DNA of 64,000 nucleotides from Paragordius varius (taxonomy: Eukaryota; Nematomorpha). Below the pieces are notes generated by a model. That model was not told the DNA's origin and did not search any database. It saw nothing but the letters and a program-made list of their open reading frames with translations. Where the stretch lies: positions 10,044,001 to 10,108,000 of the forward strand of contig OZ176055.1 of the NCBI GenBank assembly GCA_964247055.1, in the 5' to 3' direction. The translations under genes and the position numbers were made by a program. Of this stretch, positions 24,980 to 38,100 are shown piece after piece (positions within the stretch are counted from its first letter, which is position 1; every line of letters starts with the position of its first letter).

Positions 24980-27900
24980 TTAATTCCCTTTAAAAATTGG
25001 TTTCCTTTTTTCGGTAAATGCTTTTAAGCCTTCCAATCTGTCGTTTGAATAAATTACCTAAATATTATAAAATTTATTATAGACAAATTGTTCAATGGCA
25101 TAATTGATTATTGGAATATTACGTACAGTTTCATAACAAGTTCTTTCGATTTCTAAACCATTTTCTATTGTTGTGTCCATCCCTTCATCTATGGCTTTTT
25201 TAGCACAACGAATACTCAAAGGACTCTACAAAAATAAAGCACAAAAAAGTTTTAAAAGTTATAATTTAGAAGAAGGTTGCTAATAATTTGTCCTAAATCA
25301 ATAGAAAAAAAATCGATTAACACTAGCTTAATTAATTATCTCATACAAAAACCTATTTTAAATTTTACATTAAGTTAAATAATATATTTGGATATAATTT
25401 TAGCTGAATTATTTACACAATTTTGCAAAATTTGAGTTGCTAATTCCAGGGATCTCTCGTAAGCTGGGAAAATGACATTCTCATTTTCGTTTGAATTCTC
25501 TATTATAATAAATGAGCTATAATTATAAAAAATGATTAAAAATTTGTAATCTAATCGGATATAGACATATTTAATATTTTTCACCGGTTCAAAGTAATAT
25601 TTAGACCTAAAAATAAGGTTCCATTTGTTTTACACATTCCAAAAAATGTCAAGAAAGTCCAATTATGGATAAACAAGCAAAACGTAAAAAAAGATAAATA
25701 TTTGTCTCAAAAGACAACCATACTTTTTAAATCTAAAATTTTCCTTATAATTATTTAGTCAAAATCGTTATATATTTAATTAATTATGTTAGCATATACA
25801 TCTCTGTTTCCTACTTTTCAAATTTAAACAATGAGTTAAAATTTAAAAAATCGAGGTTTAAAAAGTATGGATGTCCTTTAAAAAAACATATTTGTCTTTA
25901 ATTTTTTTCGTTTTGCCCGTATAAATTCTACTTTTACTTCATATACCAAAACAAAGGAATTCTATTAATAAAGATTCAGGTAAAAAATTGGAAAAAGTAA
26001 CTTTTAAAAAAACATTTTTTCCTTGAATCGTTAATCGGGTTATTAACCGCCTCTAAAATAAGCATAATAATTTTGGTCAAAAATAATTGGTGGTTCCAAA
26101 AAGGGTTTTTAAGTTTAGTGTTTGAATTAAAAACCTGTCTGTATGTGGTCAATTTTGATAGATTGATTGACTAAACCAAGTTGTTCGGCTAATTTTCCAT
26201 CGATAATAGAACCGGAGAAAATGAGTTCTTTAGCTTTAAGAGTGCCAATCAGTCTTGCTAATCTTTGGGTTCCACCTTCAATTTTTAAAAAGGAAAATAA
26301 TTCTTAAAAATTGCGTAGTTTTTCTTAAAGGAAAAGCTCTATAAACATAAAATATATTTAGATTTATGCGTTCCGTCTTACAACATTATAAAGCAGTGCT
26401 TTCAAACCTTTTTTTGTTCACGCACATTAAAAATAAAAAAAAATATTTTATATTATAATCCCAATCAATAAGATCCCTACATCTGCATTTTTCATTCATT
26501 TTTTCCATATCGCTTACAAATTATGATAATTCGCGCCTGAAATTCTTCGATTTGTTTAAAGTTTTTTATTTTAAATTGTCCAAATTATTCGCGTTGAAAA
26601 GCACTGTGCTAAAGCCTTCACTAAGCGCAAAAATTTAGTAAAATTTGAACAAAATGAACCCAAATGAAAAGGTTATTAGAATTTATATATAAAATAAATT
26701 ATTAAATTCACCGTTAACATATATTCAAAAATCTATACCAGCTCCGGGAATAATGCCTAATTTTGTTTCAACTAAACCAAGCTTAGAAGTGTCAGCTAAA
26801 GTGATATATATTGATACATATATATACAGTAAAAATTAAAAGTGCTAAAATTAAGATATTAGAGATAACCCCTATGATTTATGTTAAAATATGCGATAGA
26901 GTTTTTCTTTTTTTGAAAAAACTATAAACAAAGGATAAAAATGGTCATTATATTAAAATAAATATTTACCTATTTATTTAACGTTTGGTCTTTTCAATAA
27001 TTATATTCACATATCAAAAGTATAATCAAATACTGGTTATTCTCATATCAGCTGATAAGGCCAATTCTAAACCTCCACCAAAAGCTGAACCATCTAAAGC
27101 CGCAATCGTTAATTGAGGAAGTCGATAGAAACGTTGGAAAAGATTGCGCATTTTTTGAACATGATCTCCGACCCGTTCTATTGGCATACATATTCTTTCT
27201 TTAAGATCTGCCCCTAAAAAATGATAAAAACTGATAGCTGAATAACACTCATATAGAAATAACCACATAAAAAAATATCAAAAATAAATCCTTTACTTAA
27301 ATGTGTAAAATACTGTCATTTTATTAAGAAAAGCATTATCTTTGTTTTATGTGTATACCCTAACGTGTGATTAAATTGTAAAGTAAATTTTAGATATCTA
27401 ACAACTTTAGGTTCTTCCATATCAATAAAATCACGGATAGGGAAGGGATAATTTAGATGATAAAATTAATAAAAATTGTTTTTTGGAGCATTAAGTTTTG
27501 AATTTTTAATGATGGCTTTTGACAAACATTCTCATTCTGGTTTCTATTAAGACAAAAATATCGTTTTAGAAATATCTTTCTAACAATAAAAGTAAATGAA
27601 CTTCTTATTAAATGTGGAGATTGCAAATCTCACACAGTATCTGCTTATTTTCCACTCATAGTTAGGATAATTCCCTAATGAAAATGGAAACATTTTAAAA
27701 GAATTAGTATGAAACTTTCAACAGGTGTTTCCAACAAGGCCAACCAGCACCTTGGACTTAAAAAACGATTTCCTCTCTACAACTAATCCAAAAAATAATT
27801 CTCATAGTAATATTCGAATAAAACAAATTAAAATAAAAAATAAGGTTAATACTCGTCCACAGCTATCATTAAAATAGTCAAAACAAATTTTATTCATCAT

Positions 27901-28415
27901 TTAAATTATTTTTTGTTCGTGATTTACTGATCTGAATTAAATCTGGGAAAACTTAAAAAGAAGACTATGGACGAAACTCGTTACAGAGCTCGGATCTAGG
28001 TCGAAAAAGTGGAGCCAATATTTAATGGGTTCTTTTTTCTTAAAAATTAAATATTTTTAATTAATGGAAAAAAGACCTGAGCAAAAAACACCGGGAACAA
28101 GGCTACGTAAGATGATTGCATGACAATTAGTTTCTTTTGAAGCGGTTTTAACGTGATTCGACAGCTATATTATGTAAAATATATTTTCAAACTAAATAAA
28201 ATTACATATTAAAAGTTTAGTTTTATTTGAGATAAAATGGATTAAATTAGCATTACTAAATCGAGCATTTCTAAATTTAAGGCATTTTTTACAGTTGGTC
28301 TGTTTAACTCAATAACATAAATTCCTACAATAATTTTAGATATACCCAATTTTTTATCGATTATTTTGAAAGTGCAGATATTCTTCACACCTGCAATGTC
28401 AAATTTTTGAGACAT
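24980..28415 (-). CDS. enoyl-CoA hydratase/isomerase family protein, AUH (methylglutaconyl-CoA hydratase)-like
   Basis: An eight-exon crotonase-fold gene. Exons: 28415..28257, 28164..28077, 27213..27034, 26795..26739, 26275..26135, 25499..25417, 25225..25127, 25057..24980. All have GT-AG ends and agreeing phases, and give about 294 residues. Family landmarks in order are [29 protein letters not shown] (oxyanion-hole region), [16 protein letters not shown] (second oxyanion hole and catalytic Glu), [20 protein letters not shown] and the C-terminus [20 protein letters not shown]. This pattern matches AUH-type hydratases of mitochondrial leucine breakdown; related ECHDC2-type enzymes cannot be excluded. 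The N-terminus is uncertain: the duplicated copy at 42121 has an in-frame ATG where this copy has CTG, so I start at the next ATG (28415). Introns contain MITE remnants. The duplication breakpoint falls in intron 2. Confidence 0.85.
25640..25945. mobile_element. Tc1/mariner-type MITE, CAGTAAAAATT family, in the hydratase flank
   Basis: Left arm words AAACGTAAAAA, AAGACAACCATACTTTTTAA; right arm AAAAAGTATGGATGTCC, TTTTCGTTTTGCCCGTATAA, TTTTACT. The outer left end is eroded. Lies in the upstream flank of exon 25499..25417, within intron 5 of the hydratase gene. Confidence 0.65.
26394..26606. mobile_element. hAT-type MITE in hydratase intron 4... old copy
   Basis: Left end CAGTGCTTTCAAA and right end TTGAAAAGCACTG are near-perfect inverted repeats. 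Flanking 8-mers TTATAAAG and TGCTAAAG agree at 6 of 8 positions, a decayed hAT-length target duplication. The subterminal TTTTTTTGTTCACGCAC is typical of hAT MITEs. It is 213 bp, non-coding, and lies in the intron between exons 26795..26739 and 26275..26135 (intron 4 of this model). Confidence 0.6.
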
Positions 28416-30461
28416 GCAGTAAAATAATTTTAAACGCAGTTAAATTAACCCATGCGAGACGATTTTTTTATAGTAAATCATATGCTAAACCTAAAAAACT
28501 ATATTAGTTTAGTTTTTAAAGCGAAAAGGAGTTTTTCGAACAATATAAAACTCTATTTGTTGTCATATTTTTATAAATATATTAAATATCCAGATGTATA
28601 AGGACTATGAGGTAGTATCGTCCGTTAAGTAACAGTAATTATGGCAAATACAAATAGATTTAATATAAGGCTGCTCTATTCTTTAAAACTCTTTATAAAA
28701 TATATTTAAAAGTGTTGTAAAATATTTTACGATTTTAATAACCTACAAAAAATAGGTAGCAAATGTATCATAATTATGATGATGCTTTCGGTTTTAAACC
28801 TTATGAATGATATATGAAAGTTATTTATACTTTTGTGGTGGAAAATGGCAAAATTTGAGCAAATCATTTGTAATAAAAGTTTTAATGAAAGCTGATTTCC
28901 AAATTCCAAAAAACACTAAATATATCATAAACTACCTATAAAGGCAAACCTATATTTTTACAATAATTTAATTTTTGGATGTTGGCTGCGTCACATTTTT
29001 TCCCTCTTCTAAAATGAGCTAGTGCTTCTAGAATGAACACAAAAATGCCGTTCCGCCATAAAATATTTAAATAAAATTTTTTTATGTAAAAAAAATTATT
29101 CAAAAAAACACATACTTTTAGGAAAATTGTATTTAGAAAAAAATATTTGCCTTTATATTTTTACGTTTTGTTCGTATTTAAGTTTTTACTATATATTGTC
29201 AATATTGTTTAAATTTTTAACATTCTTATGGTGCTATTCGGCTTTTTTTGGCTTCAAATAAATTATCCCAATTTAGAAGGGTCCTATTACATTTTCAGAA
29301 TCCAAGTTTATATGAAATGTATTTTAAAATTAAGACTTAATTATATTAAAAAAAATTGAATATACCACATATTTCTAAAACCGACCCCCTTATTAACACC
29401 ATTCCTTAACACTTCGATTCATATTGGGGTATCTAAATGCCCCAGATTAAATTTGAGCTAAGCTTTTTATAAAACTACTGAAGGAAACGGTCCCAATTTA
29501 AATTTATGCGTCTATCCTAATAAAAATTATATAAATATGCCAAAATATCTAAATAAAATTTTGTTTTAAAAAAAAGTTTCATGTCAAACTACTTCGAGAC
29601 CATTTTTATTTTACAAAATTTTTGCAAAATATCGTTTTCATTTAATTTAAATGGTAAAATTAAAGCTAATTTTTTATTTAAATTACATCTAACTTTAATA
29701 TATATAGAAAAAGCTGTTTATTTAATTATTTTTCAATCTTATAATTGCACGCACGCGTTGAGTAAATTTTTACCTTTCGATTTTAGCTTAAAATAAAATA
29801 TCAAGTATTTTTGAATAAACTTTTTTATATATTTCGGTTTAATAACGTTATATAAGTGCAAGATTTTGCCATGGTTTTGATTCCTTACATTTTTAAAGAA
29901 TTTAATTTTAAACAGGCCGCGGGTATTTAACACCCCCAATTAATCGAAGGACTAAAATGAATGATTTTTACCCAAGTGTTAATATCGACAACCATACTTT
30001 GAAAAGTATCTTTCTAATGATTATACATTTCATACTTAAACCTACTTTGTGCATTTATATCATAAATATTCATTAGTATTTACACGCTCAAATATTTTGG
30101 ACAAAAAATACCTCACCGTTAGTAATATCTCGTTTTGTGTAGTAAAATAATTTATAATTGTCATTTATGCAGGTGCTGTTATCTCTTTTTAAATAGTTGG
30201 TTTTTCACAAATCATTCTTAATAAAAAATCTGTGATAATCTATCTTATCAGAATTTTTTTCTTTATCACTAATTTTGTGGATGGTGAGCAGGAATGATTT
30301 AATAGTTTTATTTTCCAAAAATACTGAAAAATTTAACATCAGAATATAAGTTCGAATCAATACTTTTAATAAATAATATTTCTTACAATAAAGAAAAATA
30401 TATTTGTTAATGGTATGGCAGAATATAAGTGTGCATATATTTTTATATAGCTTTTTAATTC
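28416..30461. other. non-coding part of duplication unit A
   Basis: Upstream of the hydratase gene. Holds a right-half fragment of the CAGTAAAAATT MITE (about 29110-29196; a fuller copy survives at the matching place in unit B) and a TTAA-flanked MITE (29406-29982). No gene seen. Confidence 0.5.
29406..29982. mobile_element. TTAA-flanked (piggyBac-type) MITE, copy 1
   Basis: Starts TTAACACTTCGATTC and ends CCCAAGTGTTAA. The matching place in unit B is an empty site with a single TTAA (43372-43375: ATTCC-TTAA-TATCGAC), so TTAA is the duplicated target. Non-coding. It is in reverse orientation relative to copies 2 and 3. Confidence 0.88.
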
Positions 30462-31335
30462 CGTGAACACATCAAATTCGGCAACATCTTCATCGTTTGT
30501 AGTTAGATCTATTCTAATTTCCTGTCCTCATCAGAATTTCTATTATCATGACGGTTGTATTCCTCATCTAAATAAGATAAAAATAATAATAAAACTCACC
30601 AATAACTGTAACTTCACTGACCGCTTTTGTGGGCAACATCCGCTTTAAAAAAAATTAAGGTCGTTTTTAAAAACTTGGTTCTTATAACGGGCTTATCTCA
30701 CATCAATAATATTATTTGTTCTTATTATAAAAAATTATGTTAATAAACTAATATATTCTTATTTGAAATCGTAAATAAGAAATTAACACATTTTCTAATC
30801 AACTCGGTTTCATTTTTGAATTATGAGTAATCATAATTGAAAACGGTGTCGTGTATGGCTAAAACAAAATCGAAACTTTCTAATTTGCAAATAACTAGAT
30901 TACCCCTTCTATCTGCCTCTTTATTATCATATTTATGGCGATCCCTCGGATTTTTACTGGAATCAGAATTATTGTCCTGAGATTTATCGAATGAGTGGTC
31001 ATTTTTTTCTTTGCTTGAATCTTTCAAATCTCTATCACGTTATCTTTTAATAATATCATTCTTGCAATCCATATCTATATATTTTTGCCAAAATGGCGGT
31101 GGATTCTCTTCTCTGTCACTACTATTTCTGGTGGCACCATTTTTTCTTTATTATCTGATGAAAACATTTACGTATTTCATGGACCAATAAACAAGTTTCA
31201 GTCCTTTTTAGTGGTTTGAATTACATTGACGATTCCATGTTTTAATGTGCTTTACTTTAAGTGGGCTATGATATCTGTATTCTTCTTTTGTTTTTAATAC
31301 GATTATTTAACTGGCTAAGAACGGTAAGTAGGCGT
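30462..31335 (-). pseudogene. decayed hydrophilic host gene (copy A)
   Basis: Minus-strand remains of an unrecognised charged protein. In order: GFAQRLLTVLSQLNN (near 31320), REENPPPFWQKYIDMD (near 31090), an open stretch 31027..30821 with KDSSKEKNDHSFDKSQDNNS and KNPRDRHKYDNKEADRRG, then DEEYNRHDNRNSDEDRK near 30560. Against the copy in unit B, the last block has lost one base (after GACAGGAAAT), which brings a stop, while the middle block is still open here but shifted in B. Spacing is short and no clear introns separate the first blocks. The family is not identified; an RNA-processing-like, D/S/R/K-rich protein is only a guess. It could instead be several exons of one live gene with poorly placed boundaries. 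Confidence 0.4.
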
Positions 31336-32138
31336 TGAGCAAACCCTTCTTTGAATTAAATTGATAATAAGTAAGCATAGGTATGGTATTTAGGAAAAAT
31401 CTATAAATTTTTTATATAAATTAACGCATTTTCTTACATTGTTTTTTTTAAAAATTTATAAAAAAACCATGGTAAGGTGTCCATTATAAAATTAAATAAG
31501 AAAAGTGTTTCAATAATTGTAATATATTAATTTGAAGCCACAGTTTACCAAAATTAATCGGATTGTTTTCATAAAATCCGATTTTCTGAACTATATCGTA
31601 TATATAGCTAATATATCAATCGAAATTGTCATATATTTGCCTTAATTTTGAATATAAAATATATATATAAATTGCCCAAGAAAACTATATCGCATACCGC
31701 TCGACAGGGATTACAAGCATTAAAAGAAATAAATAAAATAAATAAAAGACAATTATATCAATTTAGGTTAAAAATGAACGATATAAATGCTTTAGCTCCC
31801 AGCAAGATTTGATCATATTATAATTATAAAGTAAACATATTAATATTATCATGACTCCTAAACGTATCAATCGATTCGAAGTTAATTTGTTTTTTAGGTA
31901 AAATTTTTATTTAATTGATACATAGATTATTATAAATAATTCACTTTTAAAAATTGTATTTCAAAAAAATGTGCTATCAATGGGCGTTAAAAAATGAAAA
32001 TTTTAACCAATTGTAAACGAAAAAAATGTTTTTTTAACCTAAAATTAAATAAAAATATTACACATAATGTTCATTGTGTGTTCAAGGCTATTTTACAATT
32101 CTTTGCGACAAAAAGCCAATTTCTTTAAATTAAAAAAA
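31336..32138. promoter_or_regulatory. upstream region of astacin gene A
   Basis: No gene. Parts are strikingly well kept between the two units, although the surrounding spacer has drifted: AATTGCCCAAGAAAACTATA with CGCTCGACAG near 31670-31710 (45009-45045 in B), and CATATTAATATTATCATGAC near 31835 (45140 in B). These could be promoter elements; a TATATATAAA lies just before the first block. The assignment is inference from conservation only. Confidence 0.35.
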
Positions 32139-35100
32139 ATGTATAAAAATTTATATTTTCTGCCTTATTTTTTCGGTCTTTTCTTGCGACCTCAGTATGC
32201 ATTCGTGTTTGTTTCCAAAGCACCAACTTACTTTCAATATCAAAATGCTTCCGATTCAGAATTAACCGATAACTTTAACAAAATCGATGATATATCTGGT
32301 AATGTTGAGTTTTCCAACAATTTCAGTTTTGTGTATGCCGAAAAAATACCGGATAATTATTTAAGTTCACAAATGCAAACCGAATTCCAAAGGCCAATAA
32401 GTCTCAAAGATAATCGCGAAATGTTAAAGGGCCGAACATGGGAAGAATACGAATTAGTTCAAAGATATATGACATATCTTGATAATAATCAAACTACTGA
32501 ATATAATAAAAGTTCTACCAAAAAAGTTTTTACTCCCTCAACCAAAAGCAATGGCCTATTTGAAACGGATATTGTTTTGACACCTCAAACCGCCCAATAT
32601 TATTTCGGACGCAATTTTCCCCAAACAACGGAAGAGAATTTGAATTCAATATTACCCAAAAAAGTATCCAGAGTTTATAAAACATGGAAAGATACGATGC
32701 CAATCCGATATAAATTGGAAGACCTAGAAGGTAGAATACATTAAATAATTGTTTCATTTTGATTAATATGAAATGTAAATAATCTTGATTAACTTAGTCC
32801 TAACTTTGTATAAGTACCTAATATTTTATAAAGCCTGAACAGTATATCATTTTTAGACATAGGGATTTATTGAAATAAAGTTAAACAGCAAAGACATGGA
32901 GATGATTGAATTTTAATCTATAGTAGCATTACCATTAGGTGGATTTCAATTTTCTTCCCTATATTTAGTGTTTGATGGAATACAATATACCTTAGGTAAA
33001 AAGGACGTTTTAGATCTTACCTACTCCCCTTTTTTTAAAAACTCTATGATAATTCTTATGAATATTAAATCACCACATAAAATTATTTTTTTTAGATCCG
33101 TTGCTATATGACCAAATTATTGAAGCAATAAATCTTTGGCAAAATTTAACTTGCGTACGATTCCAAGCCATACCTGACAACTCAAATGAAACTGTCCAAG
33201 GAGATCATTTAGTATTTTTTTCTGGGGCTGGGTAATTCATAATACCTCTTTCTTTCAAAAACAAAAGTTTACATTTACTATTGTTAGCTGTTGGTCGTAC
33301 ATTGGTAAAACAGGAGGAGAACAAACCATTTCAATAACAACGAAATGTGCGAAAGTTAGTAATTATTATATTTATATCATTTTTAAGTCAAAAGCAACAT
33401 TTTTTCAACCAAAGACAACATTTTTAGTTCCGTAGGTATGGAAAATGTTGCGGTTGGTTGAAAGACGTTGCTTTTGAAATGGTATTAAAGCAATTTGAAA
33501 CAATCTTTTGCCGTAGATATATGGAATTTGTTTAATATTAAAATTAATATTTTTTGTCATACCTTTTATGTATCGCACCTTGGCGGTAAATACATTATTT
33601 TTATGCCTTTGTTTTTTAAATATATCAATTTGTTGGGCCAAATAAAGCATGAAACTCAATAGATATTATCAAGTAAAAGTATTTATTACAGTAAATATTG
33701 TAATTGTACAGACACATATAATAAAAAGAGAAAAGACATACTTTTTTAATCCTGAGTTATAGTATTAACTCAAACTGCATAGTATGAAATAGAGATGTAA
33801 ATTGGTAATACAATTAATTATACATTTTGTATTTAAATAGTTGATATAGGAAAATGAAAGTTTACAAAAGTATGATAGTTTTTTATTTTTACGTTTTGTC
33901 CCTTTTTATAGTTTCGATTATTTTTACTGTAAAACTAACGGCAGGTGGGTGAAATAGCTCATGAAATTGGTCACGCTTTAGGTCTTTGGCACGAACAAAG
34001 TCGACCAGATCGAGATTTTTATGTTGAAGTTCAATACCAAAATTTGGAGAATGATGCTTATCGTAATTTTGCCAAAGTTGCCAAAAATAATACCAAAATC
34101 CTAACTATCCCATACGATCTCAGTTCCATAATGCACTATGATCCGCATGTATTGATTTTATACACAATTTACACTTAAATATACCCTTGAAGAATATTTC
34201 ACCCTCGAACAATTCAAATTCACCCAAAAATAAAAAATGTGTTTATTATGATTAAAAATTACTTATATTTTTTAAAATCTTGATAAAATGTTGTTTAAAA
34301 TTAAAATAATACTGAAAAAATAATAAACTATGCGCCATAAAGATATATTTCATATTAACACTTGGATACAACAAACTCATTTTAGTCCTTCGATTCAAAT
34401 TGGGGTAGTTGGATACCCCAGGCCAGTTTGAAATCAAATACTTCAAAATGTATGGAAGGAATCGAAACCATGGCAAAATTTTGCATTTATATAACATTAA
34501 TAAACCGAAATATATAAAAAAAATTATTTAAAAATACTTGATATTACTTATTTTAAGTTAAAACCGAAAGGTAAAAATTTCGTCAAGGTGACATCTGTCA
34601 AATAATAAAATTAAAAAATAATACAAAATAACCGCTTTTTCTATTTCTATCAATGTTAGATGTAATTTATATTAAAAATTAGCTTTAGTTTTACCCTTAA
34701 AATTAAATGAAGACGATATTTTGCAAAAATTTTGTAAAATAAAAATGGCGTCGAAGTAGTTTGAGATGGAACTTTTTTTTCAAAACAAAATTTTATCAAG
34801 ATATTTTGGCATATTTATATAATTTTTATAAGGATAGAAGCATAAATTTAAATTGGGACCGTTTACTTCAGTAGTTTTTTAAAAAGCTTAACTCAAATTT
34901 AGTCTGGGGTATTTAGAGACCCCAATTTGAATCGAAGTGTTAATGATGAGTTATGTTATGCCCAAACACACATAATTTATTTTTAGGGTGAATATTGCTC
35001 AGGGGTAAATTTGAATTGTTTAAGGGTGAATTTAAATTGTTCAAGGGTGAGTTTGAGATGATTAAGGGTGAATTTGAATCGTTCAAGGGTGAATTGAATT

Positions 35101-38100
35101 GTAAATAGTATATTTATATTTTTATGTTTAAAAAATTAGTTGTGTCCTGACACGCTTATGTAAGTATTATTTAAAAGCTTGTTTTAGGATATAAAGGTAT
35201 CCGTTTATATATTCAAACAAGGTTTTGCATTTATATTGAAAAAAGTTATGTTATAATTGAAAAAATTAAAATATATTAATAAAACTTGTTTTAATACTGT
35301 TAATAATACAATGATCAGCATTTCATTTTATTAATTCTCGTGCTATTATCTACGGTAACTAATCGTGAATAATTAATTATTTTTACCAAAAAAATTTGCC
35401 TAAGACATATCCCTCTATTAAGGAATGAGAGGTAATTCATGTTGCCATGAATATTGTCGATCAACATTCGGGAAATTTTTTGCGATTTTCGCAATATTTG
35501 TCAACAAATTAAATTACATAAATGAGGTTAAACCACAAGGCAATACCCAATAAAACGCTTGACCGTGTCGCATTTAAAGGATATCCGTATATTTTAAGGC
35601 ATGACAAATAAATATATTATTATTATAAAATATTTTTGTTTGTTATATTAGGCATTGTCCAAAAATGAGGAACCGACTTTGAAAACGTTAAAACCACGAT
35701 TGCAACCTAGTATGGGCAACAGGGAATATCTAACATTCTCTGACGCTAAGGCTATTAATGAAGAATATTGTCCAGGTACTATTGCATATATCAGAGAGTG
35801 ATAATCATAATAGAAAATGCTTAAGAGAATAATCTTAATTTTAAATGAAAACATTAATATGCTATATACTGGGTTATTTTTTATTTTTGAAAAATTATTA
35901 TAAATTCTGTCAAATTTTTGAAATCTGACTGATCAAGGACGGGTTGGGTGACCCATATTATAGAAAAAAGATGTGTATTATTAGGTCCAAAATACTTGAT
36001 AACCTGATTTCAATTATACAGAGATATGTCAGATTTTTAGTTTTACATTTCATATATTAACGCTTTTCAAATTTGATGCCACATATAAAATTTAAATTAT
36101 ACGGACAAAACGTAAAATACAAAAATAATATTTATTCTAAAATACAACCATACTTTTTTAAAGCATGATTTGATAAATCAAACTCATTGTTTAAAACTCC
36201 AAAGTACAGAATAGAGGGCATTTTGGTAACACAATCAATTACATAATATACGATCGTTATTAAATGATTTCAATAGGAAAAATTAAGGTTTAAAAATAAA
36301 GCAGTTGTCTTTTGATAAAAAATATTTTTCTTTAAATTTTTGCGTTTTGTCCGTATAATTTTATTTTTACTGTAATTATGAATTTTAGAAACTTGCGATT
36401 ATGTTTATCGCGCAAGCAAATGTTATAGAAACGGATATCCGAACCCTAATAATTGTACCCAATGCCTTTGTCCGGATGGCTTTAACGGTGGCCCTTACTG
36501 TGATCATTTAACACCGCATTCTCATCAACAAAGTTTCTTTTAATTTAAACTAAAATTATAAAAATTAATCATTTACAGTGTTGCAGTGAATATTGATATT
36601 ATACAGAAATATTGTGAAAAATTTCAAGAGGCTGCCATATTTTCAAAACTTGAAATAGTATGTAAATTGGTAACATACCCAATTATATAAATACAAAGAT
36701 GTTTTTAAATAGTTTATGTGGAAACAAAAAACAAATGTTAAGAAGTATGGGGTTGTCTTTTAAAAAAGTAATAGTTGTCTTTATGTTTTTACGTTTTGCC
36801 TTAGAATTTATTTTTACTAAATATTCTTGGTTACAGGTTGTGGAAAAATTCAGATTTTTAGTAAGGAAACGCCAGAAAACCATATATACGTTAACCATAA
36901 AATAGAGCTAACTAATTTCACATCCACAAACGTTATCAGTGATAATAATGAAAATGTCACTTTGATAGAATACGTTCAAATAAATGGCACTCGATTATTT
37001 GAATTCCAATGCACCTACCTTATAAAAGTAACGCATAAATAAATGTATTTCCAAACATTAAACTGAAAGATTGGTAACTATATTATTGAATTATTTTTGG
37101 ACAATACTATAGCGATATGCCTAAAATAAGCTTGGTAACTAATCTTAAATAAAAACCAGCCCAAGTTTGGGATCTAACACGGGTCCTAATTTACTTATTA
37201 AAAATTTTGATTCGGTGATTACCTCTACAGAAAATTATTTGTAAAAATCTTTTAAATAACCAGTATTTTATAATCATTACCAACGTTAGATAACCTATTA
37301 CATAAATGATATGATTAATAAAATTTTGTATATAAATAATATAACGGAATCAAAAATAATTGGATGGTGACTTAAATTATTTTATATATTTTAATCATAC
37401 AGTATAAGTATACTATAATTCAATTCACATATTTTTATAGGCAGGTTTATGCGAGGATATCACATTAGAAGTGACAAAACTCAATGTTCCTGGCCGCGCA
37501 CCTGATAATGTTAGATGTTTGAATTGGGTCGAGATACGCACTTTGCAAGATTTGTCTCAAACTGGTGAAAGGTATATCAGCTATTACAGTAAAAATTGAA
37601 TTTATACGGAAAAAACCTAATATTATAAAAACAAATATATTCAAAAGACAACCACCATACTTTTTAACCTTAGTTTTTGCAATTAAAACTATTTTTAAAA
37701 ATATGTATTTAAATGTGTTACCATAAAACTATATCTCTCAAATAGTATTTTTTTTAAATAAATCAAGACTCAAATTTAATCATTGTGTTTTAGAATAAAA
37801 ATTTGCCTTTATAATTTTACGTTTTCCGTTAATTTTAATTTTACTACTGTACCTTTTGGTGTAGTTTAATATCCCACAGATTTGGTATTTGAATATCTTA
37901 AAAAATATTTAAGGTAAGGCCAAAATATTTGTTTTTAAGGCTTTTAGGCGCATTATATGTTTTAAGAAATGTAAAATTGTAAAAAAATATTCATCCAAAA
38001 AATATTTTCCGCCATTTTTTACTATAAATTTTTTTGAATCGCTAATGCAAAAGGCAAATAAATGCGTATCATGGTTAGAAAATGTAAATACTTAACTTAA

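Noticed and set aside
26824-26850. ACAGTAAAAATTAAAAG resembling a MITE left end
   Set aside because: Only about 17 bases match and no right arm follows.
29581-29939. Open frames inside the first TTAA MITE, and 34252-34497 beside the second
   Set aside because: Overlap non-coding, inverted-repeat MITE sequence and are not shared as intact frames among the three copies.
32530-32757. Minus-strand open frame opposite astacin exon 1
   Set aside because: A shadow of a strongly supported plus-strand exon.
36683-36905. Small open frames on both strands, repeated at 49382-49604
   Set aside because: They lie over a MITE arm and the start of the CUB exon; the real coding here is exon 7 in another frame.
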